The notes below the pieces were generated by a model. The model saw nothing but the letters and a program-made list of their open reading frames with translations. It was not told the origin of the DNA and did no database searches. From contig CAMVAV010000010.1 in assembly GCA_947165595.1 (NCBI GenBank), positions 1 to 49,218 on the forward strand: a stretch of DNA of 49,218 nucleotides, written 5' to 3'. This document shows, piece by piece, positions 40,103 to 47,951 of the stretch. Numbering within the stretch: the stretch's first letter is position 1; the number at the start of each line of letters is the position of its first letter. Position numbers and translations under genes: made by a program. This DNA is from an uncultured Clostridia bacterium. GTDB taxonomy: Bacteria; Bacillota; Clostridia; Oscillospirales; Oscillospiraceae.

Positions 40103-41369
40103 TCATGCCTTCGTCGCGCATTTGCTTGGCAAGCGTGAACGCGCGCGTCTTTTTCAGGCCGAGCAGGCTTTGTATCTCGGCATCGGTGATTTGCCCGTTT
40201 TTGCGGATAAACTCCATGACCTTGGCCTTTTGCGCTTCCGTGATCGGCAGCGTGCGCTCTGCGCTCGTTCCGGCGTCGCTTGTTCCGGCGGCATTTTGAT
40301 TCGGCAGCACTATTTTGAACGTGTTTGCCGTCACCTCGATGCGCGGTTTTTCGGGGCAGTTTTCATACAGATGGTATATCCTGCGGATACCCGTGCCGTA
40401 GGACTCGATCAGCCGCAGGCGATGAAAGACTTCTGCAAGAGCATGGTTTCGCGGTTGAGAGATGCCGCTTCTGATATCCTCGGGGGAAAGGCCCGGCAAA
40501 AGGCCGCCGATGGATACGAATTCCATTTCGCTTTCGTTCACGTTGATGATGATGCTGCCGCTGAAGCTGTAGTCCCGATGCACCAGCGCGTTCAGCAGAG
40601 CTTCGCGGACAGCCGCTTCCGGGTAATCGGGATGCTCGATCCGTTCCAGACCCTTGAACACGGCGGAGGTTTTATTGCAGAGGGAAAGATAGTCGAACGC
40701 ATCCTCCAACTGCTTGAAAACAGAGCCGCCGAACTCCTTGCTGTCCTTAAACTCGGTGTTGGCATCATCCCCGAACACGGCGATCTTCGTCGTGTGCCGG
40801 CATTGGTCTGAGAGGAGGAGCGCGAGATTCGTGAAGAGCGTACCGCCCGGCAGCACCATTCCGAGCGCAAGATACTTTTCCGCTCCGAAATCCGCGCCGT
40901 ATTTTTGAAACGCTGCCGCCGCGGCGTGAAAGGTCAGCTCCTGCTCCAGCGAGCGCATGGCTTCAAAGGTATCGCCGTCGCTGTCCTTGATCATCTGCCG
41001 TATCTGCTCCGGCGAGGCAGGCACGCTGGAGGCGCCCTGCCTGACGAATACGCCATTCGGCTTCAACCCTTTTACGCGCAGATAATACGGCTTGTTCGTT
41101 CCTTCGCTGACGGTGATGCGAACGACCTTGTTCTCCTGTATGCTGTAGCGCACAAACATCGTGACGTCCGGCTGGATGGCGTCCCGGATGCCGTTTGTTA
41201 TGCGGGTGTACTCCTGATCCACATTGTCCAGCCCCACGGCGTTGCCCTCGTTATCAATGCCGATGTAGAGGATACCGCCGTCCGTATTGGCGAACGCGAT
41301 CACTTCCTTGTAGATCTCCTCGGTAAACTGCGACTTGAATTCGATGCTTTCCGTTTCAAACGAAGCCAT
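40056..41369 (-). CDS. Schlafen-like AlbA_2/ATP-binding protein with winged-helix tail
   Basis: A 437-residue protein. The N-terminal AlbA_2 (Schlafen-like) domain shows ESIEFKSQF and EVIAFANTDGGILYIGIDNE. The centre holds a divergent GHKL-type ATPase part with EALLNALVHRDYSFSGSI and GTGIRRIYHLYENC. The C-terminal 65 residues form a winged helix (ITDAEIQSLLGLKKTRAFTL). These proteins occur in mobile elements and defence clusters as putative nucleic-acid-binding regulators or RNases. AAGGAGG precedes the ATG. It converges on res and has its own promoter with two palindromic boxes upstream. Confidence 0.85.
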   Translation of the reverse strand: MASFETESIEFKSQFTEEIYKEVIAFANTDGGILYIGIDNEGNAVGLDNVDQEYTRITNGIRDAIQPDVTMFVRYSIQENKVVRITVSEGTNKPYYLRVKGLKPNGVFVRQGASSVPASPEQIRQMIKDSDGDTFEAMRSLEQELTFHAAAAAFQKYGADFGAEKYLALGMVLPGGTLFTNLALLLSDQCRHTTKIAVFGDDANTEFKDSKEFGGSVFKQLEDAFDYLSLCNKTSAVFKGLERIEHPDYPEAAVREALLNALVHRDYSFSGSIIINVNESEMEFVSIGGLLPGLSPEDIRSGISQPRNHALAEVFHRLRLIESYGTGIRRIYHLYENCPEKPRIEVTANTFKIVLPNQNAAGTSDAGTSAERTLPITEAQKAKVMEFIRKNGQITDAEIQSLLGLKKTRAFTLAKQMRDEGMITVIGRGKAKRYVAG

Positions 41370-41401
41370 AAGCGAACCTCCTTCGCTGTCTGTTCACCTC
41401 T

Positions 41402-41429
41402 ATTATATCCAATTCGTTCGCTCTGTCAA
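41402..41429 (-). promoter_or_regulatory. Promoter of the Schlafen-like gene
   Basis: On the minus strand, TTGACA (41424-41429), a 16-nt spacer, TATAAT (41402-41407), about 35 nt before the ATG. Confidence 0.8.
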
Positions 41430-41437
41430 CCGAAAAA

Positions 41438-41470
41438 ACGAATATTCGCTTTTTCGGGCGAATATTCGCT
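41438..41470. promoter_or_regulatory. Paired palindromic operator CGAATATTCG
   Basis: Two identical 10-bp palindromes, 41439-41448 and 41459-41468, both followed by CT on the plus strand. Their centres are 20 bp apart, two DNA turns, directly upstream of the -35 box. The winged helix of the downstream protein is a possible binder. Confidence 0.65.
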
Positions 41471-41476
41471 CCGTGC

Positions 41477-41740
41477 TTATCCGACGACCTCCATGATGAG
41501 GCGCGCGCCGAGGATGAAGCCCTCGCGGAAGCTGTCGTAGGCCATCGTGCCAACCAGCTCGTCGTGGATGTTGATGAGCTCCAGCAGGTGTTCCTTCGCC
41601 TTGCCGTCGAGCAGCTCCGCGAGCCACTTCTCATTCTGTCGGAACGATTCGAGCAGGATGCCCGTGTCGGAGCCGTCGGGATAGTCACGCTCGTTCGGGC
41701 GCAGCTCGCCGTGGTAGAGGTCGGAGAGAATGCTGTTCAT
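41477..41740 (-). CDS. Small DUF6809-like protein
   Basis: An 87-residue helical protein: MNSILSDLYHGELRPNERDY at the start, KWLAELLDGKAKEHLLELIN in the middle and GFILGARLIMEVVG at the end. The pattern matches the small DUF6809 proteins common in clostridial mobile elements; their function is unknown. GGGAGG lies 7 nt before the ATG, and the gene starts 14 nt after the stalk-protein stop, so the two are co-transcribed. Confidence 0.7.
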   Translation of the reverse strand: MNSILSDLYHGELRPNERDYPDGSDTGILLESFRQNEKWLAELLDGKAKEHLLELINIHDELVGTMAYDSFREGFILGARLIMEVVG

Positions 41741-41754
41741 ACGCTTGCCTCCCC

Positions 41755-42564
41755 TCAGCCGATGAAGACGTAGTACTGCGTCTGCAAAAAGGTGTGGTTG
41801 TGGTAAAAATCCCAAGCCTCGACACGGAAGTGGAAGCGTGGGAAGACCCTGATATGCTTGAGTAATTCTTCCTCCCGCCAGGGCCAGAAATATTTGGTGT
41901 ACGGTTCGTCCGCAGGGTCGATGGTGAGTGAGACCTTGGTGAGCGGCTTGCCGTCGCGCCACGCCTCCGGCTCGTTTCGGACCGCCTCGTAGATCGTATA
42001 CGCCATACGAAGCGTCTCGTGCAGATTGCGGACATACAGGTCATCGCCGTACTCGCTTTGGAAGCGCCGGCAATCAACTGGTGGAAGCTCCAAGGCAGGG
42101 AATACGCTCCAATCGTAGCTCGGCGTCGGCAGCTCCGGCAGCGGTCCGGGGGCGAAGCAGTTGTTCTCGAAGCGCAACGTATCCTTGACCTCATAGAACG
42201 TCCCGTCGCCGCAGGGGATCAGGTCGCCGACCTGTGGGATGTACTTGCTGCCGTCCGAGGGCAGCGTGACGACCCTGCCGCTTGTCGGTTCCTCCGCGTA
42301 TGGCTCGTCTGTGGCGATGCGGACGGTGTTCGTCTGCGGTTCGTAGGTCACGCCGAAATTTGCCGCCCTGCCGACGTCGCGCAGTCTGACGTAGTTGTTT
42401 CCGCCGATGCTGTACGCCTCGATCTGCACAGGCTTGCCGTCGACGACAAACCTCTGATCGGACAGCTGCGCGGTCAGCGCGGCGGTCGCCGCCGGAGCCG
42501 CGAGCGCCGCGCCGAGCAGAACGCCCGACGTGACCAGCGCGAGTTCTCTTTTCATGTCTTTCAT
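41755..42564 (-). CDS. Secreted stalk-domain (copper amine oxidase N-like) protein
   Basis: A 269-residue protein with an N-terminal signal peptide (LALVTSGVLLGAALAAPAAT) and one stalk domain: QRFVVDGKPVQIEAYSIGGN then NYVRLRDVGRAANFGVTYEP and NTVRIATD. The rest contains aromatic-rich sequence (RFHFRVEAWDFYHNHTFL) with no known motif. Such proteins are frequent passengers in Oscillospiraceae conjugative elements, probably on the cell surface. The ATG at 42562-42564 has AAGGAGG 8 nt upstream; a second ATG at 42555 is too far from it. Confidence 0.78.
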   Translation of the reverse strand: MKDMKRELALVTSGVLLGAALAAPAATAALTAQLSDQRFVVDGKPVQIEAYSIGGNNYVRLRDVGRAANFGVTYEPQTNTVRIATDEPYAEEPTSGRVVTLPSDGSKYIPQVGDLIPCGDGTFYEVKDTLRFENNCFAPGPLPELPTPSYDWSVFPALELPPVDCRRFQSEYGDDLYVRNLHETLRMAYTIYEAVRNEPEAWRDGKPLTKVSLTIDPADEPYTKYFWPWREEELLKHIRVFPRFHFRVEAWDFYHNHTFLQTQYYVFIG

Positions 42565-42664
42565 CGTGTGCGCCTCCTTTCGATTTGGTAAGCAAACCAT
42601 ATCGAAAGCACGGGCGAAAGTCTACTGAAATCGCTTCGACGAAACGGAGAAAAACACGGAGGTC

Positions 42665-43612
42665 TTACGCCGCCCGCGCACGGTATCCCGCGCCGCCCTC
42701 GTCGCGGGCGATCTTCGCCGCGTAGCAGCCCTCCATCGTCTCCGGCGCGCGATACAGCGCTGTGAGCAGGTAGCCGCGTATGTTGCGGATGCTGGGGCGG
42801 CTTTCCTCCAGACAGTCGAAAATGTACTCGATGTGGAAACGATCCAGCGCACGGAGGCGTTCCAGCACCTCTGCCCGCGGCACATCCTCCTTGCCGATGC
42901 GCAGACTCGGCGCGGTGGAACGCTCCGCCTCGGCGATCAGGCGCACCATGCAGTCGAGAGTGTCGGCGGGGCAGCGCTTGGCAAGAGTTTCGTATTCGAT
43001 CTGCTCTCTGATCTCATCCTCCATCATCGGCTCCGGGGAGGATCGATAGATTTTACTGAACTCAGTTTTATTCTTCTCAGTCTTATTCGGGTCGGATTTT
43101 CCGACCTCCGGCGGTCTGCTTTTCCGACCGCTCGGGGTTGGTTTTTCTGACTCTGGGGAGTTGCCGGTGGTTCGATTTTCCGACCGCTTACCATCGAAAG
43201 CGTCCTGCTTTTCTGACCGCTCTCCGGCACAAGTGTCCTGTTTCGCAGACCGCTCACAGCTTTTTTCCACAGTCTCGAAACGGCGCAGATAAATGCGGTC
43301 CGGTTTTCCGCGCCCCTGCGGACGGCGCTCGATCAGGCGGGCGTTCTCCAGCTCGCGCATCAGCTTGCAGGCTTTCTCCTTGCAGCAGTCCAGCGCCTCG
43401 CGCACCGCGGCGACGGAGTAGTAGAGATATGCGCTGCCCTGCTCGTCCTGCCAGCCGCTGTGCAGCGAGAGGCTCAGGCGATCCAGCAGCAGGGCGTAGA
43501 GCAGCTTCGCGTCGGTGGAAACGCCGCGGTACTGTGGATCGTCGATCAGCGCCTTGGGGGTGCGGTAAAAGGTGAATTCGCCCGTGTTCTGTTCTGAAAT
43601 ATACGGATTCAT
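42665..43612 (-). CDS. repA: Replication initiator protein A (RepA_N, DUF6017 C-terminus)
   Basis: A 315-residue initiator of the type found in clostridial integrative elements and plasmids. The N-terminal RepA_N winged helix includes FTFYRTPKALIDDPQYRGVS and SAYLYYSVAAVREALDCCKE. A charged repetitive linker with SE(K/N)-type repeats follows, and the C-terminal DUF6017 domain has VLERLRALDRFHIEYIFDCL and IRNIRGYLLTALYRAPE. It would let the excised circle replicate. An AGGAAG box precedes the ATG. The palindrome set at 43644-43866 lies directly upstream. Confidence 0.88.
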   Translation of the reverse strand: MNPYISEQNTGEFTFYRTPKALIDDPQYRGVSTDAKLLYALLLDRLSLSLHSGWQDEQGSAYLYYSVAAVREALDCCKEKACKLMRELENARLIERRPQGRGKPDRIYLRRFETVEKSCERSAKQDTCAGERSEKQDAFDGKRSENRTTGNSPESEKPTPSGRKSRPPEVGKSDPNKTEKNKTEFSKIYRSSPEPMMEDEIREQIEYETLAKRCPADTLDCMVRLIAEAERSTAPSLRIGKEDVPRAEVLERLRALDRFHIEYIFDCLEESRPSIRNIRGYLLTALYRAPETMEGCYAAKIARDEGGAGYRARAA

Positions 43613-43643
43613 GGTTCACTTCCTTTCTTTTCACCACTCATAT

Positions 43644-43866
43644 CGGTTTTGGCAATATTGCCAAAACCGGTTTGTCTTAATTCGGACAAAGCGCTTTCGG
43701 ATTCAAATGCACTGTCTGACGAGCGCTTTGGACAATATTGTCCAGACCGCTTTGGCGGATCGGGTTGTCTGATTTCCGACAACCCGCTTTAGGGTGAATC
43801 GGGTCTGGCAACATTGCCGAACCCGATACCGCCCCGCGAGCGGTTCTGACAACATTGTCAGAACCG
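43644..43866. repeat. Palindrome array between relaxase and repA
   Basis: At least six inverted repeats in 223 bp. 43644-43669 is a perfect 26-bp palindrome with core GGCAATATTGCC. 43671-43676 pairs with 43685-43690 (TTTGTC/GACAAA). 43730-43743 is GGACAATATTGTCC. 43761-43769 pairs with 43778-43786 (GTTGTC/GACAAC core). 43800-43825 is imperfect with core GGCAACATTGCC. 43841-43866 has 12-bp perfect arms with core GACAACATTGTC and overlaps the relaxase stop. The last four centres are 37-41 bp apart. No T tract follows any of them. Confidence 0.85.
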
Positions 43867-45264
43867 GCCCTGCTCCGCTTTCCGCTCGGTCCGCCTTGAC
43901 TTTTCGCCCTCGACGCACGCCAGCTCCCGCTCGATCCGCGGCGCTTCTCCCGTGATTTCCGCGCACAGTCTCAGCGTCTTCCGCTCCGCGCGGATGGCGC
44001 GGTTCACCTCGGCAAGCTCCTCGTAGAGCGCCGCCTTTTCCGCCGCCAGCCGCTCTCGGGGGATGCCGCAGGCTTCCAGCGTTTCCACCGCCTCCGTATA
44101 GCGGGCGTATTCGTCCTCCAACCCGGTCATGCCGCTCTCGCAGCACTCCCACGCGGGGGCGAGCGCCTCGGCGTCCGCCAGCGCCGTGTACAGCGCCTGT
44201 CGCTTCTTTTTCCGCACATTGAGGATCGCCCGCTGCTTCGTGAGCGCCGCGAGGCGCTCCTCGGTTCTCGCGGCGAAAGCGTCCAGCCCACCCTGCGTGG
44301 TGACGCCGTTTTCCCGCAGGAACGCGAACTGCTCGCGATACCGCTCAAAGCGCATGAGGCTCGAGCGGAGCCGCGGCGTCATGCGCGGCGGATACTCCCG
44401 TTTTTCGATCTTCCCCAGCACATAGAGGTAGTGGACGTACAGCGCCAGAAAACCGCTGTATTTACGGTTCTTGGGGTAGGGGCGGTAACGGGGCCGCTCT
44501 GCGAGGATCGGGCGCTGTCCTGCTTCTATCGCCGCGAGATTGCCGTTTATGGCGTCGTGGATGGCATCCTCGCTGAAAAGCGGGTCTTTGCGCTCCGGCA
44601 CGATGTACCACTCCTGTCCGCGCAGGCGGTAGGCGAGGCGCGCGCCGTGCTTGATCTCCCAGCCCCTGTGCTCCATCAGCAGGAAAAAATGCCCGAGGTC
44701 GTTGGCGTCCTCGATGGACTCCCGCAGGTCGGCTTCCAGCAGGGCGCGGAAGGTCGGCTGTCCCCTGGACCGCCGCAGCCATTCGGCGTAGCTCACGGCT
44801 TTGCCCCTGCCTGCCGGGAGGACGGACAGGCCATGCGCGCGGCACAATTCGTCCGAGAGCGCGCGCACCTGATAATAGCTCTTGGCATTGCTGTGGTATT
44901 TCGCGCCGGTCATCACGCTGACGGAGTTCCAGAGGATGTGCGAGTGGATGTGCCGCTTATCGACGTGGGTGCCGATGACCACCTCATAATCGGACAGATG
45001 CCGCCGCGCAAACTCCCGCGCGATTTCCAGCGCCAGCTCCGGCGTGACCTCGCCCGGCGCAAAGGACTGGATCATGTGGTAATACTGAACACCGTCTTCT
45101 TTTCCCAGCTCGCGCTTGGTTTCCATCATCTGCCGCGCCTCGCGTCCGGGGTCGCAGTTGATGGAATCGGTCAGGATACGGTCTTCCGTTTTATCGCCGT
45201 TGAGGACGTAGCTGACGCCCGCGTCCAGCCGTCCCTTTCGGGCGAGGATCTTCGTGACCGCCAT
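43858..45264 (-). CDS. MOBP-type relaxase/mobilisation nuclease
   Basis: A 468-residue relaxase. The N-terminal nicking domain contains GVSYVLNGDKT with candidate catalytic Tyr19 and the three-histidine motif HVDKRHIHSHILWNSV (His105, His107, His109) that binds the metal. LSDELCRAHGLSVLP is another family segment. The C-terminal 200 residues are coiled coil (EERLAALTKQRAI, ERKTLRLCAEI). It nicks oriT and leads the strand into the recipient. The ATG at 45264 overlaps the mobC stop (TGATG) and has GGAGG 7 nt upstream. Confidence 0.9.
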   Translation of the reverse strand: MAVTKILARKGRLDAGVSYVLNGDKTEDRILTDSINCDPGREARQMMETKRELGKEDGVQYYHMIQSFAPGEVTPELALEIAREFARRHLSDYEVVIGTHVDKRHIHSHILWNSVSVMTGAKYHSNAKSYYQVRALSDELCRAHGLSVLPAGRGKAVSYAEWLRRSRGQPTFRALLEADLRESIEDANDLGHFFLLMEHRGWEIKHGARLAYRLRGQEWYIVPERKDPLFSEDAIHDAINGNLAAIEAGQRPILAERPRYRPYPKNRKYSGFLALYVHYLYVLGKIEKREYPPRMTPRLRSSLMRFERYREQFAFLRENGVTTQGGLDAFAARTEERLAALTKQRAILNVRKKKRQALYTALADAEALAPAWECCESGMTGLEDEYARYTEAVETLEACGIPRERLAAEKAALYEELAEVNRAIRAERKTLRLCAEITGEAPRIERELACVEGEKSRRTERKAEQGRF

Positions 45265-45581
45265 CAGGCTGCCTCCGCGCCGCGCAGCAGCTCGTAGACC
45301 TTGTCCAGCAGGTACAGGGCGCGCTTCGCGTCCTCGGGGCGGGCGATCCCGGCGTTGACGCTGCGGGCGATCTGGTTGATATTCACGCCGATGTAGTGAA
45401 CTTCTAACCGCAGCTTTTGCAGCTCCTCCGAGGGACGGGCGCGGAGCTTCGCGCCCTCGATACAGCGGATGAGGAACGCCCGCTTGCTCAAGCCGCACAG
45501 CTTCGCTTTCTCACACAGCGCGCGGTACTGCTCCGGCGTCAGCTCGAAGTGCATATGGTGGGTATCGTGGTTTTTGCTCAA
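45264..45581 (-). CDS. mobC: MobC relaxosome accessory protein
   Basis: A 105-residue protein with an N-terminal ribbon-helix-helix-like part (FELTPEQYRALCEKAKLCGL, SKRAFLIRCIEG) and the family motif LHYIGVNINQIARSVNAG (here beginning VHYIGVN). It helps the relaxase melt and nick oriT. The start is a TTG at 45579-45581 with AAAGGAG 7 nt upstream; no ATG or GTG fits. Coupled to the relaxase gene by a one-base overlap. Confidence 0.88.
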   Translation of the reverse strand: MSKNHDTHHMHFELTPEQYRALCEKAKLCGLSKRAFLIRCIEGAKLRARPSEELQKLRLEVHYIGVNINQIARSVNAGIARPEDAKRALYLLDKVYELLRGAEAA

Positions 45582-45620
45582 GATGATCTCCTTTCCGCGG
45601 CGCGCGGCCGCTTGATCTTC

Positions 45621-45714
45621 CGCCCGCGGGCGGCATCGGGGTCAGGGGTATCCCCTGCAAGCGGCGGAAATGTACATTTCCGCTATGCTTGCGCAGACGC
45701 CGCCGAGGGCGGCG
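45621..45714. other. Candidate origin of transfer upstream of mobC
   Basis: Directly in front of mobC stand four compact inverted repeats: 45621-45632 (12-bp palindrome), 45643-45657 (CAGGGG-TAT-CCCCTG), 45664-45683 (perfect 20-bp palindrome with core TGTACA) and 45698-45714 (7-bp arms, 3-nt loop). Position beside mobC-relaxase and hairpins near a possible nick are usual for oriT; no nick consensus was identified. Confidence 0.4.
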
Positions 45715-45836
45715 GGAACGGTTCTGTTCGGTATCGTTGATCATGACACCTGCGGGGGCTGCTCTCAAAAGAAAACCAGCCGCGCGGTATCCGATCCAAT
45801 CGGATAAATCAGCGCTTCCCAAACAGCTTTTCCGGC

Positions 45837-46442
45837 GTAGTCGACTATATAGTCGACTACGGAATTCAAAACCAGCGCGGGCGGCACAGCGTAGTCGACT
45901 AATTAGTCGACTAGCGCGACAGTTCCCTAGCCGAACAAGGGTGTCACAGTTGACACCTTGTTTTGCGCTTTTGCCTGAATTTTCCGATACAAGGGTGTCC
46001 AATGTAACACCCTGCTTTCGCGCCGTACCCGTTGCCTGTGCGTCATAGGTGCTACATGCAGCACCTTCGGTTTCGCTGATTCCCGAAAATTGGGCGCCAC
46101 AGGTGCTACATTTAGCACCTATAGCCTCGCGGAGAATCCGGGTCGCGGCACAGGCGTCTATAGCAGCGCCTGTCATATCCCACTGAGCTGACCGTAGGCG
46201 CCTAATGCAGCGTCTATGCTGACCAGCTTCGCCGAAAAAACTTTGCCATAGGCGCCTTATGTAGCGCCTATACCGTTTTGCTTCACCGGGATTTCTCAAT
46301 CACAGGCGTCTAATGTAGCGCCTGTGCGCCGTTTCGCGTACCAACAACGTGATACGAACCTTCCGGCAATCTTGCCGAAAGGTCACGCCGGGCTTGCCGG
46401 CGTCAGACTGTTGTGGACCTTTGGCAATGTTGCCGAAGATCC
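45837..46442. repeat. Array of twelve palindromes at about 54-bp spacing
   Basis: Inverted repeats centred at 45848.5, 45902.5, 45948.5, 46002.5, 46056.5, 46110.5, 46161.5, 46205.5, 46259.5, 46313.5, 46370.5 and 46428.5; spacings are 54, 46, 54, 54, 54, 51, 44, 54, 54, 57 and 58. Neighbours fall into five arm families: TAGTCGACTA (2), GGGTGT/ACACC (2), AGGTGCT/AGCACCT (2), AGGCG/CGCCT (4) and GGCAA/TTGCC (2). Arms change together, keeping complementarity. The roughly 30-nt spacers share a loose TTCGC...GG.ATTC pattern. No frame stays open with plausible coding sequence across the array. Confidence 0.88.
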
Positions 46443-46459
46443 ACCTTCAATGTGCCGTT

Positions 46460-46540
46460 ACTTGCTTTTTCGTGCGGATTCGACGTTTCTAAACTTGCTT
46501 TTTCGTGACAAATCAGGCTAGCTGTACTTGCATTTTCGTG
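46460..46540 (+). repeat. Three direct repeats with 33-bp period upstream of the ATPase promoter
   Basis: ACTTGCTTTTTCGTG at 46460-46474 and 46493-46507, and ACTTGCATTTTCGTG at 46526-46540. Starts are exactly 33 bp apart, about three helical turns, and the last copy overlaps the -35 box of the downstream gene. Confidence 0.85.
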
Positions 46541-46556
46541 ATATTTGTTCTATAAT
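46528..46556 (+). promoter_or_regulatory. Promoter of the DUF4143 ATPase gene
   Basis: TTGCAT (46528-46533), a 17-nt spacer, TATAAT (46551-46556), 33 nt before the ATG. Confidence 0.85.
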
Positions 46557-46588
46557 ACGATTCAGATTTGGGAGTGGAGGCTTTTCCT

Positions 46589-47929
46589 ATGCTGAAACGG
46601 AAGATTTATGACGAGCTTCTTGCCTGGAAACAGAGAAGCAGCGGACAAACCGCGCTGCTGATCGACGGCGCACGCCGCGTGGGAAAGAGCTATATCGCCG
46701 AGCTGTTCGCAAGGCAGGAGTATAAAAGCCACATCATCATTGATTTCGGCAACGCGCCGAAGGATATTCTGGAGCTCATCGAAAACGAGAGCGCGGACCT
46801 CGACCTGTTCTTTGCGAAGCTTGGAGCCTTCTATTCCACGGCGCTGCACAAGCGCGAGTCGCTGATCGTGTTTGACGAGGTGCAGCAGTTCCCGCGGGCG
46901 CGCCAGCTCGTCAAGTATCTTGTTGCGGATGGGCGCTATGATTTTCTGGAAACAGGCTCTTTGATCCGGTTGAAAAAGAACACGGAAAACATCATCATCC
47001 CATCGGAAGAGGAACACATTGAAATGTTCCCGCTTGATTTTGAAGAATTTCTCTGGGCGATGGGCGACGAGGCGACTGCGCCGCTGATCCGGCAGTGCTT
47101 CGCGTCCAGAAAACCGCTGGGACAGGCGCTCCACAGGAAGGTTATGAACGATTTCCGGCAGTATGTGCTGGTCGGCGGGATGCCGCAGTCGGTGCTGGCA
47201 TATCTCGACGGGAAGAACTTTGAAGCGTCGGACGAGGCAAAGCGCCGCATTCTCCGGCTGTACCGGGACGACGTTTCCAAGTTCGCCGCGGGGTACGAGG
47301 AAAAAGTCTATGCCGTTTTCGACAATATACCGGGACAGCTTGCCAAGAAGGAAAAGAAGTACACGCTTGCCGCCATTGACAAGAATGCCCGTTTCCGCGC
47401 TTATGAGGACTCCTTCATCTGGCTGAACGAGGCGATGGTGGTCAACGCCTGCTTCAACGCGACCGATCCCGGCACCGCACTTGCCCTCAGCGCCGATCAC
47501 GCCACGCAGAAATGCTATATGGCCGATACGGGCCTGCTGGTCACGCAAGCCTTTATGGACAGGGCGTTTGCGGACAACGAGCTCTACAGGGCGGTCCTTT
47601 TCGACAAGCTCGATATCAATGAGGGGATGCTCATGGAAAATATCGTGGCGCAGATGCTGCGGCGCAACGGACACAAGCTGTACTTCTATTCGCGTTCGGA
47701 CGTGGAGCACCGTGAAAACCACATGGAGATCGACTTCCTGATCCCGGAGAAGAAAAAGCTCGCGCCGATCGAGGTGAAATCCGCCAATTATCGTTCTCAC
47801 TCCTCGCTGGACAAGTTCCGAAAAAAGTTCTCGCACACGATAGGAACGCCCTACATTCTTTATCCCAAGGACGTGATGGAGAAGGACGGCATCTGGCATC
47901 TGCCGCTGTATATGACAATGTGCCTGTAG
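46589..47929 (+). CDS. AAA+ ATPase with DUF4143 and nuclease-like C-terminus
   Basis: A 446-residue protein. Walker A is GARRVGKS (27-34), Walker B LIVFDEVQQF (92-101), and sensor-like ETGSLIRLKKN follows. The DUF4143 part has GGMPQSVLAYLDG and KCYMADTGLLVTQAF, and the end EIDFLIPEKKKLAPIEVKSA matches a PD-(D/E)xK-like core. The family is widespread, with unclear function. GGAGG 8 nt upstream sets the ATG at 46589. Promoter and triple direct repeats precede it; the small antitoxin-like gene follows after 22 nt. Confidence 0.88.
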   Translation: MLKRKIYDELLAWKQRSSGQTALLIDGARRVGKSYIAELFARQEYKSHIIIDFGNAPKDILELIENESADLDLFFAKLGAFYSTALHKRESLIVFDEVQQFPRARQLVKYLVADGRYDFLETGSLIRLKKNTENIIIPSEEEHIEMFPLDFEEFLWAMGDEATAPLIRQCFASRKPLGQALHRKVMNDFRQYVLVGGMPQSVLAYLDGKNFEASDEAKRRILRLYRDDVSKFAAGYEEKVYAVFDNIPGQLAKKEKKYTLAAIDKNARFRAYEDSFIWLNEAMVVNACFNATDPGTALALSADHATQKCYMADTGLLVTQAFMDRAFADNELYRAVLFDKLDINEGMLMENIVAQMLRRNGHKLYFYSRSDVEHRENHMEIDFLIPEKKKLAPIEVKSANYRSHSSLDKFRKKFSHTIGTPYILYPKDVMEKDGIWHLPLYMTMCL

Positions 47930-47951
47930 GCGGGCGATAGGAGGTTCATCC

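Noticed and set aside
45511-46299. A 262-codon minus-strand frame crossing the palindrome array and mobC start
   Set aside because: It has no ribosome-binding site, overlaps mobC in another frame, and its apparent peptide repeats merely mirror the 54-bp (18-codon) DNA period. Other frames show similar repeats interrupted by stops, and the two TAGTCGACTA members do not fit the peptide pattern.
45837-46442. CRISPR array
   Set aside because: The repeated units are not identical, several arm families alternate, the spacers resemble one another and no cas gene is nearby.
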